DNA from: Borrelia duttonii Ly
Lineage (GTDB): Bacteria; Spirochaetota; Spirochaetia; Borreliales; Borreliaceae
Length of the DNA stretch: 64,000 bases
Assembly (NCBI RefSeq): GCF_000019685.1
Contig: NC_011229.1
Location: forward strand, 248,001 to 312,000
Reading direction: 5' to 3'
Shown: one piece after another, positions 17,848 to 26,748 of the stretch
Position numbering within the stretch: the stretch's first letter is position 1
How the letters are laid out: every line of letters begins with the position of its first letter
Notes under the pieces: generated by a model
Seen by the model: only the letters and a program-made list of their open reading frames with translations
What the model was told of the DNA's origin: nothing
Databases searched by the model: none
Position numbers and translations under genes: made by a program

Positions 17848-18447
17848 ATGAAAACATTATTCTTTGCAACTAGCAATATAAATAAAATAAACGAAGTGAA
17901 ACAAATCTTAGATATACCCAAAATAAAAATAGAGATTCCTCAAAATTTTGATATAAAAGAAACAGGAAAAACATTTAAAGAAAATTCACTATTAAAAGCA
18001 AAAGCTTTATTTAAAATTTTAAACAACAAACAACCTGTCTTTAGTGAAGATTCTGGATTATGCATAGAAGCACTAAATATGGAACCTGGTATTTATTCAA
18101 AAAGATATGATCAATATAAATTAGGAAAAAAACTGGACAACAATGAAAAAAATCATCTTATTATAGATTTAATGAGAGAAAAAAATAATAGAACAGCATA
18201 TTTTATATGTGTAATCAGTTATATTGATGTAGATGGAACAATAAATAATTTTGAAGGCATGCTTAAAGGAACAATTGCTCTAAATATTGATTATTATCAA
18301 AAAAATGGATTTGGATATGATCCAATATTTTTAACTACAAATAATAAAAGACTAAGCGAATTAAATCTTGAAGAGAAAAACAAAATATCTCACAGAGGAA
18401 TAGCATTTGATAAATTTAAAAAATTTTTAATGCAATTTTTAGATTAA
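17848..18447 (+). CDS. rdgB: Non-canonical purine NTP pyrophosphatase RdgB/HAM1
   Basis: A 199-residue HAM1-family enzyme that hydrolyses ITP/XTP and their deoxy forms to keep altered purines out of DNA. The N terminus [16 protein letters not shown], the catalytic stretch [14 protein letters not shown] and the C-terminal GFGYDPIF and [10 protein letters not shown] are all family motifs. The start is fixed by homology (the N-terminal strand is essential), yet no ribosome-binding site is present: the ATG follows the AT-rich TATTATATACA directly. It is divergent from the M23 gene at 16618-17643 across a 204-nt gap. Confidence 0.94.
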   Translation: MKTLFFATSNINKINEVKQILDIPKIKIEIPQNFDIKETGKTFKENSLLKAKALFKILNNKQPVFSEDSGLCIEALNMEPGIYSKRYDQYKLGKKLDNNEKNHLIIDLMREKNNRTAYFICVISYIDVDGTINNFEGMLKGTIALNIDYYQKNGFGYDPIFLTTNNKRLSELNLEEKNKISHRGIAFDKFKKFLMQFLD

Positions 18448-18572
18448 GACCAAAAACTAAATTTTAAAAGCCAGTACAATCTCCAACTTAATTGTAAAAT
18501 TATAAGTAAAGATTTAAAATGGTTATTATTCATAATTTATAAAGTTTTATATTAAACAATGGAGATAATTTA

Positions 18573-20342
18573 ATGATAGAAAGAAATGAAATCAATGAAA
18601 ATGACAAATGGGACTTATCTTCTTTATTTAAAGACAACGAAGAATATAAAAATACTGTTAAACAAATAAGATCAAAACTGCAAAATTTTAAAAAATACGA
18701 AACCTTAGAATTTGACCTAAATACGTTTAAAGAAGCAATAAATTATTATTACGAGATTGAAGAAGAAATAGAGAGAACAATATATTACACACACATTCAA
18801 CTAGAAACAGACGTAAGCAATCAAACTTCAAATGAACTTCGTGCCATGAACATTAATCTAGAAACAGAAGCATCAAATATCACATCATTCTTTATTCCAA
18901 AAATTTTAAAAATAGAAACAACGAAAATAAAAGAATGGCTTCAAGACAAAGAACTTAAAGATAAAAAAATAGCTATTGAAAAAATTTTAAGAGAAAAACA
19001 ACATATCTTAAGCGAAAATGAAGAAAAAATACTTGCCAATTACACATCTCTCTACTCATCATACAGTGATATATTCTCAGCATTAACAAATGCAGACATG
19101 GAATTTGGAGAAATCAATGGGCAATTATTAAGTAATTCCACTTACACCCTATTTCTTCAAAACGAAAATCAAGAAATACGCAAACAAGCTTTTTTAAAAT
19201 TTTATCAAGAATATGAAAAACATGAAAATACACTGGCCAATCTTTTAATTGCTGATATTAATAAAAATAAATTTTTAGCAAAAACAAGAAATTTTCAAGA
19301 CACTATCTCAATGAAGCTTTTTCAAAATAACATTGATAAAACAGTTTATACAAACTTAATAGAAACGGTTAATGAAAATTTATCTGTACTTCATGAATAT
19401 TATGAATTTAGGAAAACAATACTTAATCAAGAATATTTAAATCATTATGATGTTTATGTTCCTTTAACAAAAAACATTAAATTTAAGCATTCTTTTCAAG
19501 AAGCTTGTGATAAAATTTTAAAATCACTTGAAATATTAGGAAGCGAATATATTGATGTATTAAGAAAAGGGCTTTTAGAAGAGCGTTGGGTTGACAAATA
19601 CGAAAACAAGGGAAAAAGAGCAGGAGCATTTAGCGCAGGATCATATAATGGAAAGCCTTATATATTAATGAACTATAAAGATGAATCTATAAGAGATATG
19701 TTCACCTTAGCTCATGAGGCAGGACATTCAATGCACTCATACTTTAGTATCAAAAACAATCCATTCCCTCACTATCAATACTCCATTTTTGAAGCAGAAA
19801 TAGCATCTACAGTAAATGAACAAATCCTTGCAGAATATTTACTTGAAAATGAAAACGACGTTGAAAAAATAAAATATATTAAACTAAATCAAATTGATGA
19901 TTTACTTGCAACATTTTTTAGACAAACAATGTTTGCAGAATTTGAATATACAATTCACGAAATGATCAACAAAAATGAACCAGTAGTAAAAGAAACCATT
20001 AAATCAATTTACTTGAATTTATTAACAAAATATTTTGGTAAAAGTCTTAAGTTTGACCAAAAAAGCTCATTAGAATGTCTTAGAATCCCACATTTCTACT
20101 CTCCATTTTACGTATATCAATATGCAACAGGCATAACAGCTGCTCTTTTAATATATAAAAATATAAAAAATAACAAAAAAGATGCAACTAAGAATTACAT
20201 CGACTTTTTAAAAACAGGAGGCTCAAAATATCCCCTAGATTCTTTAAAAGTTACCGGTGTTGACTTAAACTTAAAATCAACAATACAAAATACAATTAAC
20301 ATATTTAAAGAACATCTTGATAATGTAAAAAAATTATTTTAG
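18573..20342 (+). CDS. pepF: Oligoendopeptidase F (M3 family)
   Basis: A 589-residue M3 zinc metallopeptidase that cleaves short peptides in the cytoplasm. The zinc motif HEAGH is at about residues 380-384 in FTLAHEAGHSMHS, and the third ligand Glu lies in the helix around FEAEIASTVNE. The C-terminal region SPFYVYQYATGITAA is typical of PepF. Length is normal. GGAG lies 8 nt before the ATG. Peptide breakdown fits an organism that depends on peptide uptake. A 125-nt gap separates it from rdgB; the next gene starts 14 nt after its stop. Confidence 0.95.
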   Translation: MIERNEINENDKWDLSSLFKDNEEYKNTVKQIRSKLQNFKKYETLEFDLNTFKEAINYYYEIEEEIERTIYYTHIQLETDVSNQTSNELRAMNINLETEASNITSFFIPKILKIETTKIKEWLQDKELKDKKIAIEKILREKQHILSENEEKILANYTSLYSSYSDIFSALTNADMEFGEINGQLLSNSTYTLFLQNENQEIRKQAFLKFYQEYEKHENTLANLLIADINKNKFLAKTRNFQDTISMKLFQNNIDKTVYTNLIETVNENLSVLHEYYEFRKTILNQEYLNHYDVYVPLTKNIKFKHSFQEACDKILKSLEILGSEYIDVLRKGLLEERWVDKYENKGKRAGAFSAGSYNGKPYILMNYKDESIRDMFTLAHEAGHSMHSYFSIKNNPFPHYQYSIFEAEIASTVNEQILAEYLLENENDVEKIKYIKLNQIDDLLATFFRQTMFAEFEYTIHEMINKNEPVVKETIKSIYLNLLTKYFGKSLKFDQKSSLECLRIPHFYSPFYVYQYATGITAALLIYKNIKNNKKDATKNYIDFLKTGGSKYPLDSLKVTGVDLNLKSTIQNTINIFKEHLDNVKKLF

Positions 20343-20356
20343 TAAAGGAGTAAGCT

Positions 20357-21061
20357 TTGATAAAAATAAATCTTATTTTAGCTTGGTTAGTACATATTTT
20401 AACGGCTTCTGGATTAATAGTTGGTTTTTATTCAATAATTGCAATAATAAACACAGATTATAATCTCTTGATAAAACTTACGATTTTGGGACTTTTAATT
20501 GATGGAATTGATGGAACACTTGCAAGAAAGTTAAAAATCAAAGAAGCAATACCAACAATTAATGGAGAACTCCTTGACAACATCGTAGACTATATAAACT
20601 ATACATTCATTCCAACAATATTCTTTTATTATAGTAATTTTATACAAGAGAAATATAAAATAATAATATGCATTGGAATTTTGCTTGCATCAGCATATCA
20701 ATTTTCACAATTAGATGCAAAAACAAGTGATGATTATTTTAGAGGTTTTCCATCATTATGGAATTTTCTAATAATTTTCAATGTAATATTTGAAATTAAC
20801 AAAAACACAAACATTATCATAATATTATCGTGTATTGCATTTAGTTTTGTACCAATTAAATTCATTTATCCATCAAAAACAAAAGAACTAAAATATATAA
20901 CGCTTCCTATAACAATAATAACTTCCTTATTAGTAATACTAATAATATTCATCAAATTACCAGATATATATTTAACAATAGGCAAAACATTGATAATTAT
21001 TTACTGTTTATATCTCATCTTAGCAAGCATATATTTAACTTGCAAAACAAAACAAAAATAA
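20357..21061 (+). CDS. pcs: CDP-alcohol phosphatidyltransferase, probable phosphatidylcholine synthase (BB0249-like)
   Basis: A 234-residue polytopic membrane enzyme with the CDP-alcohol signature DG-x2-AR...G-x3-D-x3-D spread over DGTLARKLK and GELLDNIVDYINY (about residues 50-80). About eight hydrophobic segments are visible. The syntenic B. burgdorferi gene BB0249 was shown to be a phosphatidylcholine synthase, condensing CDP-diacylglycerol with choline; I transfer this by position and motif. The TTG start at 20357 is supported by AAGGAG 6 nt upstream. It is packed between pepF (14 nt) and dedA (10 nt). Confidence 0.85.
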   Translation: MIKINLILAWLVHILTASGLIVGFYSIIAIINTDYNLLIKLTILGLLIDGIDGTLARKLKIKEAIPTINGELLDNIVDYINYTFIPTIFFYYSNFIQEKYKIIICIGILLASAYQFSQLDAKTSDDYFRGFPSLWNFLIIFNVIFEINKNTNIIIILSCIAFSFVPIKFIYPSKTKELKYITLPITIITSLLVILIIFIKLPDIYLTIGKTLIIIYCLYLILASIYLTCKTKQK

Positions 21062-21071
21062 TGAGTTATTT

Positions 21072-21680
21072 ATGTACATAATATTAGAATTTATAGATCT
21101 AAATATTGCTTATGCACCAATTGTATTTTTTGGATTACTAATTCTTGCAGGCCTTAACATCCCAATTTCTGAAGATGCAATAGTAATAATGGGTGGAATA
21201 CTTGCCAGTCGTAAAAACGAATATACAATATTAATATTTCTAGGAATTTTTTGGGGAGCTTATATTGGAGATATAATTTCATTTTATATAGGTAGATTCT
21301 TAGCTAATAAATTTCTTAAGCAAAAAACAAAAACAAATAACTTACTAGACAAAATAAATTACTACTATAAACACTATGGAAGTTTGACTTTACTATTTGG
21401 CAGATTTATTCCTTTTGGATTTAGAAATGCAATATTTATATCTGCAGGAATGGGCAACATGCATAGTAGTAACTTTTTTATAATTGACCTTTTTGCAGCA
21501 ATGATATCAATTACTACCTACTTCACATTAAGTTTTAAAATAGGAGAATCATTTAATACAATATTCCCTAAAATAAGATTTATTTTACTAATAATATTTA
21601 TCATAATAATAATACTGATCTTATTAAGATATATTCTAAAAAAGAAAAAACCTAAAAAAGTTGACAAACTTTTCGAATAG
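21072..21680 (+). CDS. DedA-family inner membrane protein (BB0250-like)
   Basis: A 202-residue membrane protein of the DedA/VTT family. The family core is visible: the re-entrant region GLNIPISEDAIVIMGGILA near residues 27-45, then GAYIGDIISFYIGRFLA and GRFIPFGFRNAIFISAGMG. DedA proteins support membrane homeostasis, and some flip lipid carriers such as undecaprenyl phosphate. In B. burgdorferi the sole DedA homologue is reported to be essential. The ribosome-binding site is weak (GAG 8 nt upstream), and it starts 10 nt after pcs, so coupling is likely. Confidence 0.9.
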   Translation: MYIILEFIDLNIAYAPIVFFGLLILAGLNIPISEDAIVIMGGILASRKNEYTILIFLGIFWGAYIGDIISFYIGRFLANKFLKQKTKTNNLLDKINYYYKHYGSLTLLFGRFIPFGFRNAIFISAGMGNMHSSNFFIIDLFAAMISITTYFTLSFKIGESFNTIFPKIRFILLIIFIIIIILILLRYILKKKKPKKVDKLFE

Positions 21681-21698
21681 CAAATATAATATGTATGC

Positions 21699-21782
21699 GC
21701 TGTGGTGGTGGAAGTGGTATACACGCTAGCTTGAGGGGCTAGTGGGCGTAAGCCCATGCTGGTTCAAGTCCAGTCCACAGCA
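21699..21782 (+). tRNA. tRNA-Leu (anticodon GAG)
   Basis: An 84-nt class II tRNA. The 7-bp acceptor stem pairs GCTGTGG (21699-21705) with CCACAGC (21775-21781), with discriminator A at 21782 and no encoded CCA. The anticodon arm is CTAGC-TTGAGGG-GCTAG, giving anticodon GAG, which reads CUC and CUU. A long variable arm TGGGC-GTAA-GCCCA marks it as Leu, and the T arm contains GGTTCAAGTCC. It sits between dedA and leuS, the leucyl-tRNA synthetase gene. Confidence 0.96.
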
Positions 21783-21879
21783 TATATTAGGAGCAAATTA
21801 AGGGCTACAAAGTTTTAAAATAACAACATAAATGTGCTACGTCAATATTAACAGAGTGTTGCTATGCACTGAGGAATAA

Positions 21880-24408
21880 ATGTCTAAATATGACTTTAAA
21901 AAAATAGAAAAAAAATGGCAAAATTATTGGGATAAACACAAAACATATAAAGTAAACGAAGATCCAAATGTTCCAAAAGAAAAAAGAATCTATATTCTTG
22001 ACATGTTTCCTTATCCTTCAGCTAATGGACTCCATGTCGGACACCCTGAAGGTTATACGGCCACTGACATATTAACAAGATATAAGCTTTTAAATGGATT
22101 TAATGTACTTCATCCAATGGGGTTTGATAGTTTTGGATTACCTGCAGAAAATTATGCAATACAAACAGGAAAACATCCTAAAAAAATAACAGAAAAAAAT
22201 ATTGAAAAATTTAAAGAACAAATTAAAGCATTAGGATTTGCATATGATTGGGACAGAGAAATTAAAACTCATGATGTAAATTATTATAAATGGACACAAT
22301 GGATCTTCCTTCAATTATATAAAAAAGGCTTGGCTTACACAAAAGAAATACCTGTCTGGTATTGTCCTGATCTTGGAACAGTGCTTGCAAATGAAGAAGT
22401 AATTCAAACACCCGATGGACCTAGATCAGAACGGGGGTTTCATAAAGTAGAAAGAAAACCTTTAAGACAATGGCTACTCAAAATCACCAAATATGCAGAA
22501 AGACTTATTAGAGATCTTGAAGAAGTAGATTGGCCTGACTCTGTCAAAGAAATGCAAAAAAATTGGATTGGAAAATCAACAGGAGTTGAAATTGAATTCT
22601 TAATAAAGGAAAGTAAAGAAAAAATAAAGGTATTTACAACAAGACCAGATACAATTTTTGGAGTAACATATTTAGTACTTGCACCAGAACATCCTATGGT
22701 AGATAAAATCACGAAAGATGAACTTAAACCTATAATATCAAAATATAAAGACAAAGAAATCCTTAAAAGCGATCTTGAGAGGACTTCTCTTGAAAAAGAT
22801 AAAACAGGAATATTTACAGGGGCATATGCTATTAATCCAATAACTAAAGAGGAAATACCAATTTGGATAGGAAGTTATATACTTGGCACTTATGGAACTG
22901 GAGCTGTAATGAGTGTTCCTGCACACGATGAACGAGATTTTGAATTTGCAAAAAAATATAATTTGCCTATCAAACAAGTGGTCTCTCAAACTGGAACTAA
23001 TGAAGTATTAATAAAACCATTTACCGAAAATGGTATTTCAATTAACACACCTACAGAATTTAACAATCTCAAAACTATAGAAGTAAAAACAAAAGTAATA
23101 AAATGGCTTATAGAAAATAAAATGGGCCAAGAAAAAGTTAATTATAAACTTAGAGACTGGATTTTCTCAAGACAGAGATACTGGGGAGAACCTATTCCTA
23201 TTTTATTTGATGACAACCTAAATGAAATACCATTAAACGACGATGAACTACCCTTAACACTTCCAGACATAGAAAATTATAAACCATCTGGCACAGGAGA
23301 ATCGCCTCTCTCAAAAATTAAAGACTGGGTAAATGTTAAACGTAACGGGAAAATATATAAAAGAGAAACAAACACAATGCCCCAATGGGCAGGCTCATGT
23401 TGGTACTATATACGCTACCTTGATCCTCATAACAAAAAAGAATTTGCAAATAAAGAAAAAATCAATTATTGGATGCCAGTTGATCTTTATATTGGAGGCG
23501 CTGAACATTCAGTGCTACACTTATTATACGCAAGATTTTGGCATAAAGTTCTTTATGATTTAGGATATGTTAATACAAAAGAACCCTTTAGAAAACTTAT
23601 AAATCAAGGAATGATAACATCATTTGCATATCAAGACGAAAATGGTATTTTAATTCCCAATGATGAAGTGGAAAAAAAAGACAACAAATTTTTTTCAAAA
23701 AAAAATAATAAAGAACTAAAACAAATAATAGCAAAAATGTCCAAATCACTTAAAAACATAATAAATCCGGATGACATCATTAAAGAATACGGTGCAGATT
23801 CAATGAGAATATATGAAATGTTTATGGGACCTTTAACCGACTCAAAACCATGGAATACACAAGGACTCATTGGAATTTTTAGATTTTTAAACAAAATATG
23901 GCTCATCAAGAACAAAGAACTTACTAACGAAACACCTCCAAAAGAAATAATATCGGAACTGCATAAAACAATAAAAAAAGTTACAGAAGATATAGAAACT
24001 TTAAATTTTAATACCGCAATTTCAACATTAATGATATTCATAAACGAACTTCTAAAACATGAAAAAAATTACTTAAAAATATTTAGACCTATAAGCATTA
24101 TCTTATCACCATTTGCACCACATTTAGGAGAAGAATTATGGGAATTCATGGGCGAACAATCCAGTATATTTAAAAATGCAAAATGGCCAAAATATGATTT
24201 AAATTCAATTATTGATGATACAAGAGAAATTGTACTACAGGTTAATGGTAAAACAAAAGACAAAATTATGATAAAAAAAGACACTGATGAGGAAACTCTT
24301 AAAAAGATTGCTTTTAATAATCAAAAAATTATACAAAATATAAACAATAAACAAATAATAAAAATTATTACAGTTAAAGACAAACTTGTAAATATAGTAG
24401 CAAAATAA
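21880..24408 (+). CDS. leuS: Leucyl-tRNA synthetase
   Basis: An 842-residue class I synthetase that charges tRNA-Leu. The HIGH motif appears as HVGHP near residue 50 in [17 protein letters not shown] large CP1 editing domain occupies about 220-420 (threonine-rich region [20 protein letters not shown] and [11 protein letters not shown]). KMSKS is intact near residue 619 in [15 protein letters not shown]. Full length for bacteria. GAGGAA precedes the ATG. It is immediately downstream of tRNA-Leu(GAG), its own substrate. Confidence 0.97.
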   Translation: MSKYDFKKIEKKWQNYWDKHKTYKVNEDPNVPKEKRIYILDMFPYPSANGLHVGHPEGYTATDILTRYKLLNGFNVLHPMGFDSFGLPAENYAIQTGKHPKKITEKNIEKFKEQIKALGFAYDWDREIKTHDVNYYKWTQWIFLQLYKKGLAYTKEIPVWYCPDLGTVLANEEVIQTPDGPRSERGFHKVERKPLRQWLLKITKYAERLIRDLEEVDWPDSVKEMQKNWIGKSTGVEIEFLIKESKEKIKVFTTRPDTIFGVTYLVLAPEHPMVDKITKDELKPIISKYKDKEILKSDLERTSLEKDKTGIFTGAYAINPITKEEIPIWIGSYILGTYGTGAVMSVPAHDERDFEFAKKYNLPIKQVVSQTGTNEVLIKPFTENGISINTPTEFNNLKTIEVKTKVIKWLIENKMGQEKVNYKLRDWIFSRQRYWGEPIPILFDDNLNEIPLNDDELPLTLPDIENYKPSGTGESPLSKIKDWVNVKRNGKIYKRETNTMPQWAGSCWYYIRYLDPHNKKEFANKEKINYWMPVDLYIGGAEHSVLHLLYARFWHKVLYDLGYVNTKEPFRKLINQGMITSFAYQDENGILIPNDEVEKKDNKFFSKKNNKELKQIIAKMSKSLKNIINPDDIIKEYGADSMRIYEMFMGPLTDSKPWNTQGLIGIFRFLNKIWLIKNKELTNETPPKEIISELHKTIKKVTEDIETLNFNTAISTLMIFINELLKHEKNYLKIFRPISIILSPFAPHLGEELWEFMGEQSSIFKNAKWPKYDLNSIIDDTREIVLQVNGKTKDKIMIKKDTDEETLKKIAFNNQKIIQNINNKQIIKIITVKDKLVNIVAK

Positions 24409-24418
24409 CGAGGCAAAA

Positions 24419-26686
24419 ATGGATCTAGCGACTCTAGGTATTAAACATAAAGTTTTCATATTAACAACATTCACACTAATAACAATTGTTTTAGGATTTT
24501 TCTTAAAAGATATAAAATTTGACTCCAACATATTAAAACTCATACCAAAAAATGCACAAATTGAACAAACTCTAGACATAGACAAAAGTAGTTCTCTATT
24601 ATCAACAATAGTAATGTTTAAAGACAAAAAAAATATTTTCAATAAAGAAACTTTTAGAAAAATTAATGAAGTAGCAAGTGATATAGTCAATATTTTAAAA
24701 GTAACACCCAACTCCGTTACAAGCATATTTACTTACTTCCCACAACTAAAAAAAGATGTATACACAGATGAAGATATAATCAATATAAAAAACAAAATTA
24801 ACGCAACACCATTTATTAAAAAGCTATTTCTAAATGATGATGAAACTTTAATATACTTTATAATAATATCAACAACAGATACTAAGACAAACTTTAGTCG
24901 AAGCTTAAAAAACGAACTTGAAGCAATGGAAGACACAATTAAAAGACATGAAACTGATACTCTAAAACTTTACTTAACAGGAGATCTTGTAGTAAGAGAA
25001 AAAATACTCAATTATATGGCTGATGACTTTAAATTGTTAGGACCATTTGCTGCAATCGTAGTCATTGTATCACTCTATCTTATTGTAAAAAATATACTAG
25101 GAGCAATAATTCCCGTACTCATTGCAATATGTGCTTTAATTTGGACTTTTGGAATTAAAAGTCTTTTTATGTCTCCAATTACTGTCCCAGAAACAACAAT
25201 GATAGTCCTACTAATTTCAATTGGATGTGCTAATGCTGTACATATAATAAATGGAGTATTAAAACAAATTAATAAAAATAAACCCTTAACCGAAACAGCC
25301 ATCATAACTACAATTAAAACACTCAAAACACCAATAATTTTAACTTCTCTCACAACAGCTTTTGGCTTTTTATCGCTAATCACTTCATCTATTCAAGCAT
25401 ATAGAACAATGGGAATTTTTATGTCACTGGGTGTCATTATTGCAATGTTTATGTCCTTATTAGTACTACCTGGAATATTAGTTAAAACACCATTTAAACA
25501 TAATAACAAAAAAAACACTCATACTTTTCTTGAAAAGCTTTCGCTAATAAACCAAATAATTACAAAATGGATATTAAATAACAAATACATTTCATTCATT
25601 ATAACCGTAATAATTTTACTGAGCTCAATTATAGGACTTTTTAAAATAGAAATTAATTTCGATGAAAAAGATTATTTTAAAGAAAATACAAGTGTCAAAC
25701 AAACACTTAACTTGATGCAAAAAGAAATAGGAGGAACCTCAGTAATTAAAATTGAAATTAATGGCACCCCAGGTGAATTTAAAAATGAACAAAAAATGAA
25801 AAATTTGGATTTAATTACAGATAATATTGATAAATTCAGTTATAAAACACAATCCAATTCAATAAATGGCATTATAAGACTTATGAATTTTAAATTTAAA
25901 AAAGAAAATCCCAAAGAATACAGATTACCTGAAAATCAAGCTGTATTAAACAAGCTAATACTATTAATTAGCAGAAGCAATTCCATTAAAAATATGACTA
26001 ATATGTATATCAATAATGATTGGTCGCAAATATCAATTATTATAAGAACTGATCAAAATTCAACTGAAGAAATTAAACAATTTGCAGACTATGCAAGCAA
26101 TGTGATTGATAAATATATGCCAGGACATGAATACCATTTTTCAGGTGCTTATGACAAAATACCTATATCACAAACTATGGTAAGAGAACAAATCACAAAT
26201 ATTATTACAACACTTAGTGCAATAGCAATATTACTAATAATATTCTTTAAATCCATAAAAACTGGGATTATCATTGCAATTCCAGTAGCATGGTCGGTAT
26301 TTTTAAATTTTGCAGTAATGAAACTTTTTGGAATAACATTAAATCCTGCAACAGCAACAATTGCCTCTGTTAGTATGGGCATAGGTGTAGATTATTCTAT
26401 TCACTTCTTTAATGCATTTATATTAAACTATCAAGTAACTAAGGACTATAAAAATGCTTTACTTGAATCAATTCCTAACGTATTTAATGGAATATTTGCA
26501 AACTCAATATCGGTAGGAATAGGATTCTTAACATTAATATTTTCAACTTACAAAATAATTGCAACACTTGGAGCAATAATAGCTTTTACCATGTTAACAA
26601 CATCTATTGCATCATTAACACTACTTCCATTATTAATTTATATATTTAAACCAACTGTTAAAACAGTAAGTACAACAAAAGTGTAA
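24419..26686 (+). CDS. RND/MMPL-superfamily membrane transporter (BB0252-like)
   Basis: A 755-residue protein with the duplicated RND layout: one membrane helix, an extracytoplasmic domain (about 35-200), five or six helices (about 205-365), then the same order again (helix near 395, domain 415-590, helices 600-745). The second helix bundle contains IGVDYSIHFFNAF, matching the conserved GxDYxxH of MMPL/RND exporters such as HpnN. The substrate is unknown, perhaps lipid. GAGG lies 6 nt before the ATG, only 10 nt after leuS, so the two are probably co-transcribed. Confidence 0.85.
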   Translation: MDLATLGIKHKVFILTTFTLITIVLGFFLKDIKFDSNILKLIPKNAQIEQTLDIDKSSSLLSTIVMFKDKKNIFNKETFRKINEVASDIVNILKVTPNSVTSIFTYFPQLKKDVYTDEDIINIKNKINATPFIKKLFLNDDETLIYFIIISTTDTKTNFSRSLKNELEAMEDTIKRHETDTLKLYLTGDLVVREKILNYMADDFKLLGPFAAIVVIVSLYLIVKNILGAIIPVLIAICALIWTFGIKSLFMSPITVPETTMIVLLISIGCANAVHIINGVLKQINKNKPLTETAIITTIKTLKTPIILTSLTTAFGFLSLITSSIQAYRTMGIFMSLGVIIAMFMSLLVLPGILVKTPFKHNNKKNTHTFLEKLSLINQIITKWILNNKYISFIITVIILLSSIIGLFKIEINFDEKDYFKENTSVKQTLNLMQKEIGGTSVIKIEINGTPGEFKNEQKMKNLDLITDNIDKFSYKTQSNSINGIIRLMNFKFKKENPKEYRLPENQAVLNKLILLISRSNSIKNMTNMYINNDWSQISIIIRTDQNSTEEIKQFADYASNVIDKYMPGHEYHFSGAYDKIPISQTMVREQITNIITTLSAIAILLIIFFKSIKTGIIIAIPVAWSVFLNFAVMKLFGITLNPATATIASVSMGIGVDYSIHFFNAFILNYQVTKDYKNALLESIPNVFNGIFANSISVGIGFLTLIFSTYKIIATLGAIIAFTMLTTSIASLTLLPLLIYIFKPTVKTVSTTKV

Positions 26687-26748
26687 AGATTACAAATAAT
26701 ATATCTCAAAAACATTAAAACACAAATTAAACTTAAAACTTTATAAAA

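Noticed and set aside
23631..24041. 136-codon minus-strand frame inside leuS
   Set aside because: Lies wholly inside a conserved synthetase gene; Ser/Phe/Ile-rich, as expected of an antisense shadow.
24235..24726. 163-codon minus-strand frame overlapping the leuS end and the RND gene start
   Set aside because: It is a shadow of two convincing plus-strand genes, with no motif or ribosome-binding site.
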